Shown: positions 25,670 to 37,007 of the stretch, piece by piece
Layout of the letters: the number at the start of each line of letters is the position of its first letter
Position numbering within the stretch: the first letter of the stretch is position 1
Assembly: GCA_958450365.1 (NCBI GenBank)
Contig: CAUEEP010000926.1
Coordinates: 1,287,501-1,351,500, forward strand
Length of the DNA: 64,000 nucleotides
Origin: Mesorhabditis belari
Lineage: Eukaryota; Nematoda; Chromadorea; Rhabditida; Rhabditidae
Reading direction: 5' to 3'
Translations under genes and position numbers: made by a program
The notes under the pieces: generated by a model
The model's database searches: none
Seen by the model: the letters and a program-made list of their open reading frames with translations, nothing else
What the model was told of the DNA's origin: nothing

Positions 25670-25846
25670 TTGTCTAGTGTTGTGCTTTGGAAAGTCTTTG
25701 TTTTTTTGCCGGTGCGCCGTTTGTAATAAATTGCATATTTGAGGCACTTTGCATTTAAAGCTTCTTCTTTCACGAATTCGCACAAAAATAATTCATTTCT
25801 TATTAAGTTTGATCCGCTTACGCCATCGTCAATTCTTTGATTGAAA

Positions 25847-27027
25847 ATGGCAGAACCTAAAGTAAAAAAAGTTGGTAAGTTTGTTTTTGGTTCTGTTTTT
25901 CTGTCAAAATACGAAGAACTTTTCTTTCGATGCTTTCGATTTTAGATAGCCCTCATGGATCGGTTATTTCTATTTCATCGACACAACAAGCAACGGCTAC
26001 CGATAATACTGCGAGTACACAAGCATCTCCGACAAGCCTCCACAAAGTCTCTGCATATCAAAATGTTGGTTTTAGCTCTTTTTCTTTTACTGTATAAAAG
26101 TTCAGGTGGAAACTCCAATTCAAGCGCCTTACAAAGTATCTCAAACACTTGCAAACCGTCTATTTGATGGTCGACTGTGTAAGGCTTTTGAATCTTTGGC
26201 ATTAAACTCATCGCAGGCGTAGATTTAAACGCTCTGGTTATTAAAATCGGATAAATGGCTACGTTTTACAGCTTCTCCTTCATCGCTCTCTTCTTTGGAG
26301 CACCGTGCTTGTCGAATTTGTCAATCGGAGACAGGAGATATGGTGCGCCCGTGTGGGTGTGCTGGCACGGTTGGTTTACTTTTACTATTGGTTGAAAAAT
26401 AATAGTTTTTAGATGGGAGATATTCATGAAGCATGTCTCTCCAAATGGGTCACAACCTCGCATCACAGACAACGTTGTGAGATTTGCCAAGAGGTACTTT
26501 ACGCAAAACTGCCTTTCTAACTCTGCAGTTTAGAATTATGCCCTCAGCGGAGCTGTCTTCAAAAACATTAAGAAGTGGGCCAGACCTAAAGTCGACTGTA
26601 CGGTTGGTGTTTGAGTTGATTTTTTTTTTATACTTTTTAGGATGTATTTGCCGTTTTCACGTTGCTTGGACTGCTTGCTTCAATTGCGTACTTAGTGAGC
26701 TTGATGGCCGAACGTCTTTTGGTTGAGCGTGTCTTTGTTTACAATCTACCAATTCGCAGCGATGACTATGCTCGATTTTGTGAGTTTTTAAGTTGAAGAT
26801 TTTGCGAGTACAAATTATGTTTCCTGATCATTGCAATTGTTGCATTTAGTGCTTACTCTTCTTATGACGGTGCTTGCTTTTGGAATGACAGCGTTGTTCG
26901 TCTCTCAAGTAATAGATTTTTCTTATTCTTGAAACGTGTACCCTAGTTTCTGTCGTATGTGGGCCGCCAGAAAGAAATTCGTTTTGTTAACAAGTACAAA
27001 AACGATGGCACGACGGAGACCCGATGA
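25847..27027 (+). CDS. MARCH-type RING-CH E3 ubiquitin ligase with two membrane segments
   Basis: A polar N-terminus (about 65 residues, Ser/Thr/Gln-rich) is followed by a C4HC3 RING-CH finger: CRICQSETGDMVRPCGCAGT, then HEACLSKWVTTS, then CEICQE. This is the membrane-associated ligase type, not a classical C3HC4 RING. Two hydrophobic segments follow (VFAVFTLLGLLASIAYLVSL and LLTLLMTVLAFGMTALFVS), then a short basic tail (RQKEIRFVNKYKNDGTTETR). Such proteins ubiquitinate membrane cargo and direct it to endosomes. About eight exons. It is the last gene of the closely spaced + strand row and is convergent with the ShKT gene, 115 bp apart. Confidence 0.88.
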
Positions 27028-27142
27028 AAGGAAAATTGTGTTTACTTCAACTGGTGATAAATCATATTATGTTATTTAGCCTTTTGAATAATATTTATTG
27101 TTGATAGTTTGAAAGACAATGGAATGAGATCGAGTACTTCAT

Positions 27143-28021
27143 TTAGCAAAAACCACAGGTCTTAGCGCATTTTTGTCTCTTGTAGACAAGGTCATAAAAG
27201 TCCGAGTCACACATACGATCAGAGCATCTAAATTGAGTTTTTTTTAGTATTCTTTTGTTGTGTGTTGACACAGATCTTCAATGACTTACGTCTTAAGAAT
27301 ATCCTTGCATCTCATTGGATATGGCAGTTTGAAGAACTCCTCGCATTTATTGCAAGTCTTAGCACACTTCTGAAATTTTTCCTCTCATAGAAGACTCAAT
27401 TTCCTTTAAACCTTTGTTGTCATGATGTGATAGAGGGGATTCTCGCAAAGTGGAGCCATTTTCTCGCAGTTTTCATCGAAATCCATACAACTGAAAGGAA
27501 ATTTTTTGTTTCAAATCTGATTTTGTAGGGCATTCATTCACTCACAGTGGCTCTTTGGTGGTGAAATCCGGATCGATAGTGGTCACTTCGGCGCTGGTTG
27601 TCGTTTTCTCACGACTGTCCATCGTTGTCGACGTCTAGAAAAAGGAATTGCTCTATTGATTGATTAGACGTCGAAATTTTCACATTTACCCTCTGCAACT
27701 CACCCCTTTCTCTTCTTTTCTCCGTGGCCCACTTCGAGACAACTAAATTTGTGGTGATTTAAAGATTGCCAAAGAAATCACTCACTTCGGGAGCCTCGAC
27801 CTCCGGGAAGAGTGTATTCGAGGGGATCAGTGGCACCTTTGTTCCCGTTTTATCTACAGATTCTAGATCGAGGGTTTTCGTCAAGAAAATTTACTTTATG
27901 ACTTACCGTTTTCATGAGAAAATAGCATTTCGTAGGATCCGTGATCAAGACGGGGCAACTGTGCCCGGGCGGCCACAAAACCGACAAGGGCGAAAAGGGT
28001 GATGATCCATCGAGGTTCCAT
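27143..28021 (-). CDS. secreted protein with two tandem ShKT domains
   Basis: Starts MEPRWIITLFALVGFVAA, a clear signal peptide. After a Ser/Thr/Pro-rich linker come two six-cysteine ShKT modules. The first runs CMDFDENCEKMAPLCENP to KCAKTCNKC. The second starts RCKDILKTCSDRMC and ends KCAKTCGFC at the stop. A strong GTAAGT donor followed by a TTTAG acceptor joins the two halves in phase; without that splice the frame would stop after the first domain. ShKT (also called SXC) modules are common in nematode surface-coat, protease and peptidase-like proteins; the fold is shared with sea-anemone channel toxins, but there is no evidence of toxicity here. Five or six exons. Confidence 0.8.
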
Positions 28022-28099
28022 TTTGGGGTCTGAATGATTTGGGGTAAAAGTGATGATTGATGAAATTTCATATAAAAAAAGTGGATCGGAGGCAAGAGG

Positions 28100-28850
28100 A
28101 AACCTTTAAAAGGTAAGCATAAAGGAGTTGTGACTTTTTACATCGGAAAGTAACATTTTTAAAGTGAAGAGCTGTGTAGATCGCGTGTTGAAGTTCTCAA
28201 AATAATGACTTTTGGGTGCCGCCGCTCCGACTAGAAGAACCCATGGGCCGCTCCCATTTGTGGAATGGGGCACACCCTCGAGGAATGGCACCACGCGCAC
28301 AATCACAGCCACTCCATCATCACAAAATCCACACGGATGTAAACATTCGTCAGGAAGATACACAAGACAAACAAGGCTCTTGCACACGCCCATCCCCGAC
28401 GTGTGCTTTCCGGGGAAGCACACACATCCGTGTCTTTTCGAGTGTTGCCATCAAGAACTGACAGAAAATTTAGAAAAAAAAGTGGCCAAATTTGAGAAGC
28501 TGTGAATTCTCGTGAACGTCACTGAGTGATAAAGAACGAGCACTCTTGAAAGTCAATTCGAAAGCTTGGGGAGAGGATAGGCACCCGGAAAGTGAGCACA
28601 CAAGACTCTTCTCCAGACACATGCGGGGAGGGGAACTCTTTGTGTCCAAGGAGGAGACCCTCCGGGGATTTCTTGAACAAACACTCTCCCCCTTTGGCCC
28701 GACAATCCACACAAAAATCCCCTCTCCAATTCGATGTCTCACCTGTCGACAAGACACACTCATAATGGATGGACTCGATGAAGAAGAAGCCAATAAAAGA
28801 ATTTGCATGATATGCTTAAGATTGAACATAACACAATGTTCGCCCTTTTT
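28100..28850 (-). CDS. possible cysteine-rich secreted protein (incomplete model)
   Basis: Two long minus-strand stretches look coding. Around 28518-28790 the frame reads CVDCRAKGGECLFKKSPEGL, then EFPSPHVSGEESCVLTFRVP and FRIDFQECSFF, which resembles the first half of a CUB-like domain. Around 28120-28450 a second frame reads CVCFPGKHTSGMGVCKSLVC, CLHPCGFCDDGVAVIVRVV. A short signal-like start (MQILLLASSSSSPS) sits near 28810 in a different phase, before a CAG/GTGAGA donor. I could not find junctions joining all three in frame, so the model is incomplete. Overlapping plus-strand frames are shorter on recognisable features. Confidence 0.35.
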
Positions 28851-28956
28851 TCATCTATTACAAAATTACTATTTATTTAAAAATTTCGGCGCCTAAAGCA
28901 CCTATAGAAATAATTTATAATAACAAATATGAAAAAATCCTTTAGTGATATCCGTT

Positions 28957-30093
28957 TTAAGTCGAAGAAGACGATATGTGCGAAGGGCGGGAGGCGATCA
29001 TTCGATACCCCGAGAAATTTCCATCGACCAACGCGGGCTCATCAACCGTTTTTTCGCCCTCGAATGGCGCCACTGGACTGTAACGGCGAACTGATACCTG
29101 AAAAAGGGAAATTTACAAAGCGATGATACTACTGGTTTACTTGTGATGGTTCTTTCTTTGGGCTTTTCAGATGAATTGAATAACGATAGAGTGAATAGAA
29201 GCACAGCTCGCTTAGCGCCAACACTGCCAACAAGGCAAACCATACCTAAAAGATAAATCTAACTTGAAAAAATTGATATTACAAAGGCTAAACATGGAAG
29301 ACTAACCATCATCCAAATCCAGTTTGAGGGATAAACGGGAGAAACGTTCGTCGTCGACCACAACGAGTTCCACGTGAGACGATGTGTGAGAATTGAAGAG
29401 AAGGCGCACACTTGGAGAATCGCTCGCAGAATACAGATCCCCACGTGCATCCACTAAATTAAAAAAGTAGAATTAATTGTTTTAAAAACTCTAGCCAACC
29501 TTTTTCGCTTTTCCATCGCTTAGCTCATTGTAGACGGCCACCAGCGCAACGAGAAGCACATCGAGAAACTCGATGATTGAAGCGGCCAACACCGGCTAAA
29601 AATGCAATTAGGGAAATTTATTTGCAAAAACCTGTGTCCTGGAGAAAAGTTCTTCTTTTCCAAAGCCAATGATGTCCAATGGCGAGAGCTAAACAAATAG
29701 GAATTAGAATAACAAAGCATTCTAATCACCTCAATTGCATACACCGGTCCTACTTGCATCACCGTAAATTGCGCTGTTTCATTCGCTAAACAAAGAATTC
29801 AGTTGAAACTAGCACAAAATCCTTACCAACTCTAGCACCATCGTTGAAGCGAACCAAAAGCTGCTTGGACGGGGGCTCCTGTAGCTAAAAAAATAGTAAA
29901 CGAGTGATAATTGTTAAATAGAACTTTAGTTAGGCTGGATCGTAAGCTCTCAACAATTTCGTTTGCCTAGGTAGTTTAAAACTCTCACCAAATCGACATT
30001 GTTTAAATGTAAACGATCAACGTTGTAGAGCGCACAGAGAAGGGTCACTCCAACAATCAGCTGCAAGGTACGAACCACGAGACCCACACGCAC
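28957..30093 (-). CDS. four-helix membrane protein (5' end not found)
   Basis: Eight in-phase exons give a protein with four hydrophobic segments: LQLIVGVTLLCALY; PVLAASIIEFLDVLLVALVA; WMHVGICILRAILQVCAF; WIWMMVWFALLAVLALSEL. Between segments 1 and 2 lies a loop with FNDGARVANETAQFTVMQ, and there is a polar C-terminal tail ending HISSSST. The first modelled exon begins with two bases of a split codon, so an upstream exon must exist. Immediately beyond its acceptor lies the foldback element at 30113. A candidate first exon near 31937 (MKRENSRPGHQKARQ) would supply the phase but has a weak donor. Family not recognised. Confidence 0.65.
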
Positions 30094-30112
30094 TAAAAAA
30101 CAAATAAAGGTT

Positions 30113-30734
30113 AAATAGGCGAATAAGGGTTTGGCTCTAAACCTATTTTTTTGGGTTTATTTTAGTTCCAGTAACCGTATAGAGCACAAATAAAACAAAT
30201 TTAAGCGCCGGTACCACGGTACCAGCAAGAAAACGGCAGAGCTTTACAACGTTTACTTCACGTCTTAAACCCTTTCTTTCAGTTTTTCTTTTCTTTTTGT
30301 AGATTTTATACCGATTTTACTACCACCTAATTATTTTTTTCTTCTAGGATGATGGTCATTAGCGAGTTGTTTGATGATTTGCCAACTACGGCAACGCCGT
30401 AGGTGGCGCCCGTGCTAGCCAGCGATGCGCGGCCGGGAAGTGGCCTGCGTCAGTGTTTTTTTTAAATGGGCCGGGAACCGCGTGACGCGCAGAGAACGCA
30501 CCAAAAAATATTACCCGATTGAGCTAGGCCGATCTGCCCAACACAAAAACTATCAGACCTAAAATTTTTGTGTAAGACGTGAAGTAAACGTTGTAAAGCT
30601 CTGCAGTTTTCTTGCTGAAAAACATCGTTCCGGCGCTTAAATTTGTTTTATTTGTGCTCTATACGGTTACTGGGACTGAAATAAACTCAAAAAAATAGGT
30701 TTCGAGCCAAACCCTTACCCTTATTCGCCTATTT
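30113..30734. mobile_element. foldback element with ~150-bp arms
   Basis: Arms 30113-30265 and 30578-30734 are inverted copies (AAATAGGCGAATAAGG ends; TTAAGCGCCGG, AACGTTTACTTCACGTCTTA inside). The 310-bp core is unusually GC-rich in part (TAGGTGGCGCCCGTGCTAGC at about 30400). The left end lies 19 bp from the 3' splice site of the four-helix gene, so it probably sits in that gene's first intron. Confidence 0.85.
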
Positions 30735-31286
30735 CCCCCAGTAACTGCTTGAAATAGCTAGAAAACAGTCACTAAAGCTTAAATAAATACCAAATTAAGA
30801 ATCTACGCCATTAAAAACCCTAGAAGCAAAAATTAGTGCGCTCTGGCTCAATAGAGATGAAGTACGTTGGCCCCCCAACTATTAGCATCAAAATATAGCC
30901 TTGTTAGCGTAACAACAAAACTTTTAGATTAGATAATGAACATGTGGCCTGGGCTAGTAAAAACTAGGTAGTAGAAATTCAAAAAAAGTCGATGTTTTCA
31001 CAAATCGGACCCCCCTAATTACTAGGCATAACACCATAGCACATGCGGCTTTTATGTATTCGTGAGTCTTAATCCATCTCCATTCAACTTAGGCTCGCGT
31101 TTTCTTTCAAATTAAACACTTAAACGTAAGAAAACATAACAAAACAAAAATCTCACTTTTGAAGACGATCCGATCAAAAAGTTGCAAACAAGAATAATGA
31201 TTTTTGCGTAAAAATTTTCGATTTTCTGCATAATGTACTTAAATTTGATCTGTCTCATATGCAAATTGTATTCAAATGTCGATTTT
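30735..31286. other. no gene recognised
   Basis: AT-rich, probably intron or 5' region of the minus-strand four-helix gene. Nothing supported. Confidence 0.4.
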
Positions 31287-31298
31287 GTCGGTTCTTTG

Positions 31299-31757
31299 GG
31301 GAGTGGGACAAATGTGACCTTTTTTTTGCGCACCCGGACATTTGCGCACCCTTTTTTCGCGTTTTAAAAAAGCTCTAAAAAGCTAATATTAACCAATTTC
31401 TATTCCAAAAGTTGTTTTTCTAGGCAATTTGAGGATGTCGAATCGGAATTTTGACATATCAGAGCTTGTGGAACCAATTTGAAAGACAAAACGGCTAGAT
31501 CAAATTACAGAAAATTGTCGATTTTTCTCTTTGTATAACTCCGTCCGTTTGTTTCCACAAGCTCTGATATGTCAAAATTTCGATTCTACGCCCTAAAATT
31601 GCCTAGAAAAACAACTTTTGGAATAGAAATTGGTTAATATTAGCTTTTTAGAGCTTTTTTAAAACGCGAAAAAAGGTGCGCTAATGGGCTAAGTGCGGAA
31701 AAAAAGGTGCGCAAATGTCCGGGTGCGCAAAAAAAAGGTCGCATTTGTCCCACTCCC
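31299..31757. mobile_element. foldback element with 12-bp target duplication
   Basis: Inverted ends GGGAGTGGGACAAATG and arms of about 190 bp (TTGCGCACCCGGACATTTGC; CCACAAGCTCTGATATGTCA). GTCGGTTCTTTG flanks it on both sides (31287-31298 and 31758-31769). Long arms and a long duplication suggest a Mutator-like or foldback transposon. No coding region. Confidence 0.9.
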
Positions 31758-31769
31758 GTCGGTTCTTTG

Positions 31770-32197
31770 TCATTGGAGATTTCGTGACTGGCACATTTGG
31801 TAATTGGTGTTAATTGGCAAAAATCTTGAGTCTATTTTTGGGGAAAACTGCAGCATGAAATTTGTTTGAGTTTTTCAATGACGTGTGGGTGGTTGTCGTG
31901 CTTTTTGATGTCCCGGTCGGGAATTTTCACGCTTCATCGCAAAAGGTCAGCGAATATACGAAAAACTTTTTTTTTCCGAATATTCGTCTGACTTTATAGA
32001 AGTGCAATAACACGGAATAGATTTATTCTTTTGTATACATCAACAGACTGAGAGTGAGAGCTCAATGAATGAGAGAGTAAGTATATCACAAAAATTGTTC
32101 GACAAAACTTTTTCCTGGGCTACGATAGGGAGTACTATAAATAGAATAGGACTACGGTAGGCTTGAATTACGGTAGCTTGTAGGTAAAACTTATTGG
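31770..32197. other. 3' flank of the peptide-precursor gene
   Basis: AT-rich; holds simple TACGGTAG motifs near 32155. No gene certain. Confidence 0.4.
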
Positions 32198-33622
32198 TTA
32201 TACTAAATCGTCCTCAAAATCGTTGGTGGCCCGCTTGGAGAACGGGCTGAAACGCGCCAACGGGGCCCGGAATCCCTGATTGAAGGCGGAGAAGTACGGG
32301 AAATTACCCTAAATTTGGATAAATCCAATTGAGATTGATATTTTGAAGCTGAAACTCTGAAGGAAAACCCATAAATCCTGCAAGCATTTAGCTCAGAACT
32401 CCAGAAAACTCCAGAAATTTTTAATCCCAATGCAAAAAGTTCACTAATTAGGCTCTAGTAAGTACTAGAGCTGATTTCAAAGGACTAATTGAATGACTTA
32501 GTTGGCTCTATTCAACTCAAAACATCAAAAAGCAATATGTGAATAGAAATTGAGTGTTGTTATCAATAAAACTTTATCCAATCTTTTTCATCTATCTTTT
32601 CATAACTCACATTCATCTGTTTGATCCTTCTTGTTCCCCATCCTGGATTCGAGTTGCGCGCCACAGGAACCTCCTGAAAAAAAAAATCTGACATTAGATA
32701 GCCCTACTAGAAAGGCATACTGTAAATACTGTAATAGTATCCTCCTCGTACAGTCGCGTAGTCGCAAAAGTATTTCATTTTTTTAGTATTTCATTTCATT
32801 GCTTTTTTTTTTAAAGCGCTCGTACTTTCAAAAAATGCGTCTTTGGTATCAAAAAATAGCTGAAATTCAGGGCTATTTTGTGCTACCTAAGCGCGCATCG
32901 TAGCTTAAACCAGTGTCGAGAAAAACGCGTTCAAAGCTAGACTACGCAACACTCCACACCATCATTATGGGAATGGGGTACTATTACAGGATTTACCATA
33001 CATTTTATCAGCTTAGGTGATAAACAAAAATAAAAATAGGATAGAGTGCAAAAGGGGTATAGAAATATAGAAAGATACTTTGATTCTCGTGGATGTGCTG
33101 AATGGAGGGCCTTTTCGAGTGACACGAGGTGGACCAAAAGAGGAAAATCGATCACAATCAATGTACCGCAAAACAACCAATGGACTGTAGCACGGCCATG
33201 GAGAGGATTGTGGCTAAAAGAAAGATCGAAATCGAAATCGAATTGCACAGAGCACAGATGAAAGATGAAGTCAAAGAAGATTGCGTACTTTGTGCTCAAA
33301 AATTGAACCGCAACCTTTCTGGCATAACTTTGCACTTGGTGTGACAAGAAAAATGTAAATTTCACTGCACCAGTAGGGATGCGTTTACATTTTTGGAGCA
33401 CAAGGTACATCAGAAAAGTATAGTGAAAAGAAAAACCCATTTCACTCACACATTTTCACAAATAACACTGCAAATTCGAGTTGTAAGGCTTTTTTTTTTG
33501 AAATGGATAGAATTTGTTGAAGTAATTCATCCCCTACTCACCCTAACAATTGGTCCTTGTGGAGTCGAGAGAACGGCGACGAGAACACAAAATAAAGCCA
33601 ACAAATAGCTGAATGGAGACAT
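32198..33622 (-). CDS. small secreted peptide-precursor-like protein (129 aa, 4 exons)
   Basis: Four exons, 33542-33622, 33079-33213, 32611-32673 and 32198-32308, all starting and ending in phase 0 (81+135+63+111 = 390 nt). Donors include AGG/GTGAGT and AAT/GTGAGT; acceptors TTTTAG, TTTTCAG and TTTAG. The N-terminus is a signal peptide (MSPFSYLLALFCVLVAVLS). The rest is basic and aromatic-rich with several dibasic processing-type sites: VTRKGPPF, WGTRRIKQMN, then FPYFSAFNQGF to ARFSPFSKR, ending in an acidic tail NDFEDDLV. This organisation fits a neuropeptide or hormone precursor, although no C-terminal Gly-amidation repeat is evident. Family not recognised. Exon 2 is the least certain. A MITE sits in intron 2. 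Confidence 0.65.
32718..33000 (+). mobile_element. TACCGTA-ended MITE family B, copy 1
   Basis: About 283 bp with ends TACTGTAAATACTGTAATAG and CTATTACAGGATTTACCATA, interior GTACAGTCGCGTAGTCGCAA and CAGTGTCGAGAAAAACGCGT. Inserted in an intron of the peptide-precursor gene. Confidence 0.9.
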
Positions 33623-33714
33623 CGATTCTGCAAAGTTTTTCGATTATAGTATTTTATAAAGATTTTCACTGAGATTTTCTAATTTTGTTACAAAGAAATC
33701 TCGAAGGAACCTTT

Positions 33715-34220
33715 TATTTATTAGTAAGGAGTGAGGAGCTGGAGTTAAGGAAACATTTCATTTAAAAGAGTTAAGGAATCTCGTTACATTGTTACAAAGA
33801 AATCTCGAAGGAACGTTTTATTTATTTTATTTTCTATTTTATATATCAGGATAAAAGTTAAGATATAGAATGGATAATAATCAACTAAAAGATGAAAAGA
33901 AAGAATACAATACGTAAGGGATCGGTTCAGAGTAAGGAGCTGGAGTTAAGGAAACATTACAAGAAAAAGAGTTAAGGAAACATTTCATTTAAAAGAGTTA
34001 AGGAAACATTTCAAGCAAAAGAGTTAAGGGAACATTTCAAGCAAAAGAGTTAAGGAAACATTTCATTTAAAAGAGTTAAGGAAACATTTCAAGCAAAAGA
34101 GTTAAGGAAACATTTCATTTAAAAGAGTTAAGGAAACATTTCAAGCAAAAGAGTTAAGGAAACATTTCATTTAAAAGAGTTAAGGAAACATTTCATTTAA
34201 AAGAGTTAAGGCAATATTTC
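33715..34220. repeat. 25/26-bp minisatellite
   Basis: Units AGAGTTAAGGAAACATTTCA plus TTTAAA or AGCAAA alternate, about 11 copies at 33945-34215, with outlying partial units at 33735. Duplicated flanking text (TTACAAAGAAATCTCGAAGG) occurs at 33688, 33790 and 34510. Confidence 0.85.
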
Positions 34221-34739
34221 ACTCAATTTGTTCAATTAAACAGTAAAAATTTATACGTTAATATCAATTTTGTTTTGCTATTACGTTAATTGTCTGTGAT
34301 TTAGAGTACAAGGAAGAAAAATTTCGATTAAAAAAACGTTTCTTCCTCTATGCTGTCAACTCCACACCACCACGTGACGCAAATCTCAACTAAAACAAAA
34401 AGGAGAATTGAATTTATGCATTTGATAGTTAAACTTTAAAAATTGAAAGGAATTTTAAAAAATAAACTAGAAAATCAGAAAATGACTGAGATTTTCTAAT
34501 TTTTTTTTCACAAAGAAATCTCGAAGGAACGTTTGAAATTTTCATGAGCATTGTTCAGAAGAAAATTGTTCCTTCCTGGGGTTTCGTGTTCAAAAATGGG
34601 AAAGATGAGAAAGCTTGGATGTCTCAATATCTAATATGTATCTATTTTAGAATTTGTATAGTAAAAATGAATTCAACGAACAGTCTAATCGTAAGCACCA
34701 GAGATCTACTCTAGGCTCGGTGAGGGTTATTGTAAATAG

Positions 34740-35320
34740 ACACAGCTACGATAGGCTTAGACTAAGGTAGGTTTGAACGACGGTAGCTTTGGACTAGGGT
34801 AGGCTTGGACTACGATAGGCTTAGACTACGGTAGCTTTGAACTACGGTAGGCTTAGACTACGATAGGCTTAGACCACGGTAGGCTCGGACAACGATAGGC
34901 TTAGACTACGATAGGCTTAGACCACGGTAGGCTCGGACTACGGTAGGCTTAGACTACGATAGGCTTAGACCACGGTAGGCTCGGACAACGATAGGCTTAG
35001 ACTACGATAGGCTTAGACTACGATAGGCTTAGACCACGGTAGGCTCGGACAACGATAGGCTTAGACTACGATAGGCTTAGACTACGATAGGCTTAGACCA
35101 CGGTAGGCTCGGACTACAATAGGCTTAGACTACGATAGGCTTAGACTACGATGGGCTTAGACTACGATAGGCTTAGACTACGATAGGCTCGGACTACGAT
35201 AGGCTTAGACTACGATAGGCTCGGACTACGATAGGCTTAGACTACGATGGGCTTAGACTACGATAGGCTTAGACTACGATAGGCTCGGACTACGATAGGC
35301 TTAGACTACGATAGGTTTCA
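34740..35320. repeat. 16-bp minisatellite (GGCTTAGACTACGATA)
   Basis: About 36 copies of GGCTTAGACTACGATA with variants TCGGACAACG and ACCACGGTA, arranged in higher-order blocks of three to five units. Many units contain TACGGTA. Confidence 0.95.
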
Positions 35321-36124
35321 ACTGCAAATCTATGCTAAAATAGCGGCCTAGAGGCAAATTTTAAACAGGATTACTGTACAGCATTTAATAGTTTTCAACT
35401 TTTATAACTCCAAGGATCAAATCAACAACAGTTTAATGTGTTTTGAGATTTAAAACAAGAAATTACAAACCCCTAAAGATCTTCTAGTCTAAAAGCCCTT
35501 TCAAGACCAATCTCGTGAAAAACAAAGGTCAACAAAATTTTTTGCCCATTAAATGAGATGTGGAAAAAAGGGGAAAGTGGAGCCTTTTTCCTTCAAAAAT
35601 TTCCACCCACTTAGTACCCACAAAATGGAGAGAAACAACCGCCCTTTTTTTCAGAATTCTCCCCCCCCCCCCCCCCAAATCCTCTCATCCAAGCGGAAAG
35701 AAACACGTAAGCACCAACAATTTTGTCTCTTTTTGTGATGAAGGAACTGAACCCATTTCACATCATAGAAATTGAGACAAGTGTTCCATTTTTTTTGCGA
35801 TCTCTGAGACTCAAACGGATTTGCAGAAGTATTTTTGAGAGGATGATGTGAAAGGGAAATTTTTTTTGATACAAGTGATACAAGTTTGTTTGATAGTTTG
35901 TTTTGAGTTTGTTTGATACAATGTACGGTAAGTGATGCAAGCTAAGACTCTTCAAAAGCTTAACAAAGTAAAAGACACTTCTGTTGATCTGTTTTCTAGA
36001 AAATTGAAGATATTCGAGCGTAGTTCGATCAAATGTTTACCTGTGAACACTAGGATATTATTAGCTTACCTATTTTTAGATAAAATCAAACTGATTTCCG
36101 AGAAGTTTATTGACATAACATGAG
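35321..36124. other. no gene recognised
   Basis: Contains a C homopolymer of about 16 nt near 35660 and AT-rich DNA. Small plus-strand frames here have no domain or splice support. Confidence 0.4.
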
Positions 36125-36310
36125 TAATCTTAAACACGGTACTCTACATTGTACTCTAAATACGGTACTTTACAATGTACTCTAAATACGGTACTCTACA
36201 ATGTACTCTAAATACGGTACTCTACAATGTACTCTAACCACGGCACTCTACATTGTACTCTAGATACGGTACTCTACATTGTACTCTAACCACGGTACTC
36301 TACATTGTAC
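36125..36310. repeat. 26-bp tandem repeat (TACGGTACTCTACAATGTAC)
   Basis: Six or seven copies of TACGGTACTCTACAATGTAC followed by TCTAAA or TCTAACCAC. Again rich in TACGGTA. Confidence 0.85.
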
Positions 36311-36535
36311 AAGATAAATACAAGGTACAAGACTTTACATTGTACAACATTGTACAAGATAAAAGCAACTCAAAAACTTTAAGAATTGATTTTTAAAGAT
36401 ATATTAAAGAAGAAAAACTATGGAATCGTTTTTTGAAGAGATTTCTTAAGCGAATCGATCCTGGAATACGGTTTTAAGCACGTTTTTTTTTTCTTTAAAA
36501 ACATTCTAAACACTGAAATTCGATTAGGACTTGAG

Positions 36536-36980
36536 GGTGGCCAATAAAGGTGGCCAATAAAGGTGGCCAATAAAGGTGGCCAATAAAGGTGGCCAATAAA
36601 GGTGGCCAATAAAGGTGGCCAATAAAGGTGGCCAATAAAGGGGCCACCAAAGGTGGCCAATAAAGGTGGCCAATAAAGGTGGCCAATAAAGGTGGCCAAT
36701 AAAGGTGGCCAATAAAGGTGGCCAATAAAGGTGGCCAATAAAGGTGGCCAATAAAGGTGGCCAATAAAGGTGGCCAATAAAAGTGGCCAATAAAAGTGGC
36801 CAATAAAAGTGGCCAATAAAAGTGGCCAATAAAAGTGGCCAATAAAAGTGGCCAATAAAAGTGGCCAATAAAAGTGGCCAATAAAAGTGGCCAATAAAAG
36901 TGGCCAATAAAAGTGGCCAATAAAAGTGGCCAATAAAAGTGGCCAATAAAAGTGGCCAATAAAAGTGGCCAATAAAGGTG
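36536..36980. repeat. 13-bp minisatellite (GGTGGCCAATAAA)
   Basis: About 34 copies in two homogenised blocks: GGTGGCCAATAAA from 36536 to about 36778 and AGTGGCCAATAAA from there to 36975, with one short unit near 36640. Since 13 is not a multiple of 3 and no minus-strand frame contains a stop, all three minus-strand frames are open for over 400 bp and give the same 13-residue repeat. These frames are not genes. The array ends 28 bp from the stop of the exon set at 37008-38260. Confidence 0.97.
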
Positions 36981-37007
36981 AGTAAATCGAGGAAAATGCT
37001 GCTTTCG

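Noticed and set aside
28212..28896. Plus-strand frames of 81-116 codons
   Set aside because: No signal, domain or splice context; the minus strand has a better cysteine pattern, though still incomplete.
32937..33449. 170-codon minus-strand frame
   Set aside because: It runs through a MITE and an intron; only 33079-33213 is used, in a different frame, in the peptide-precursor model.
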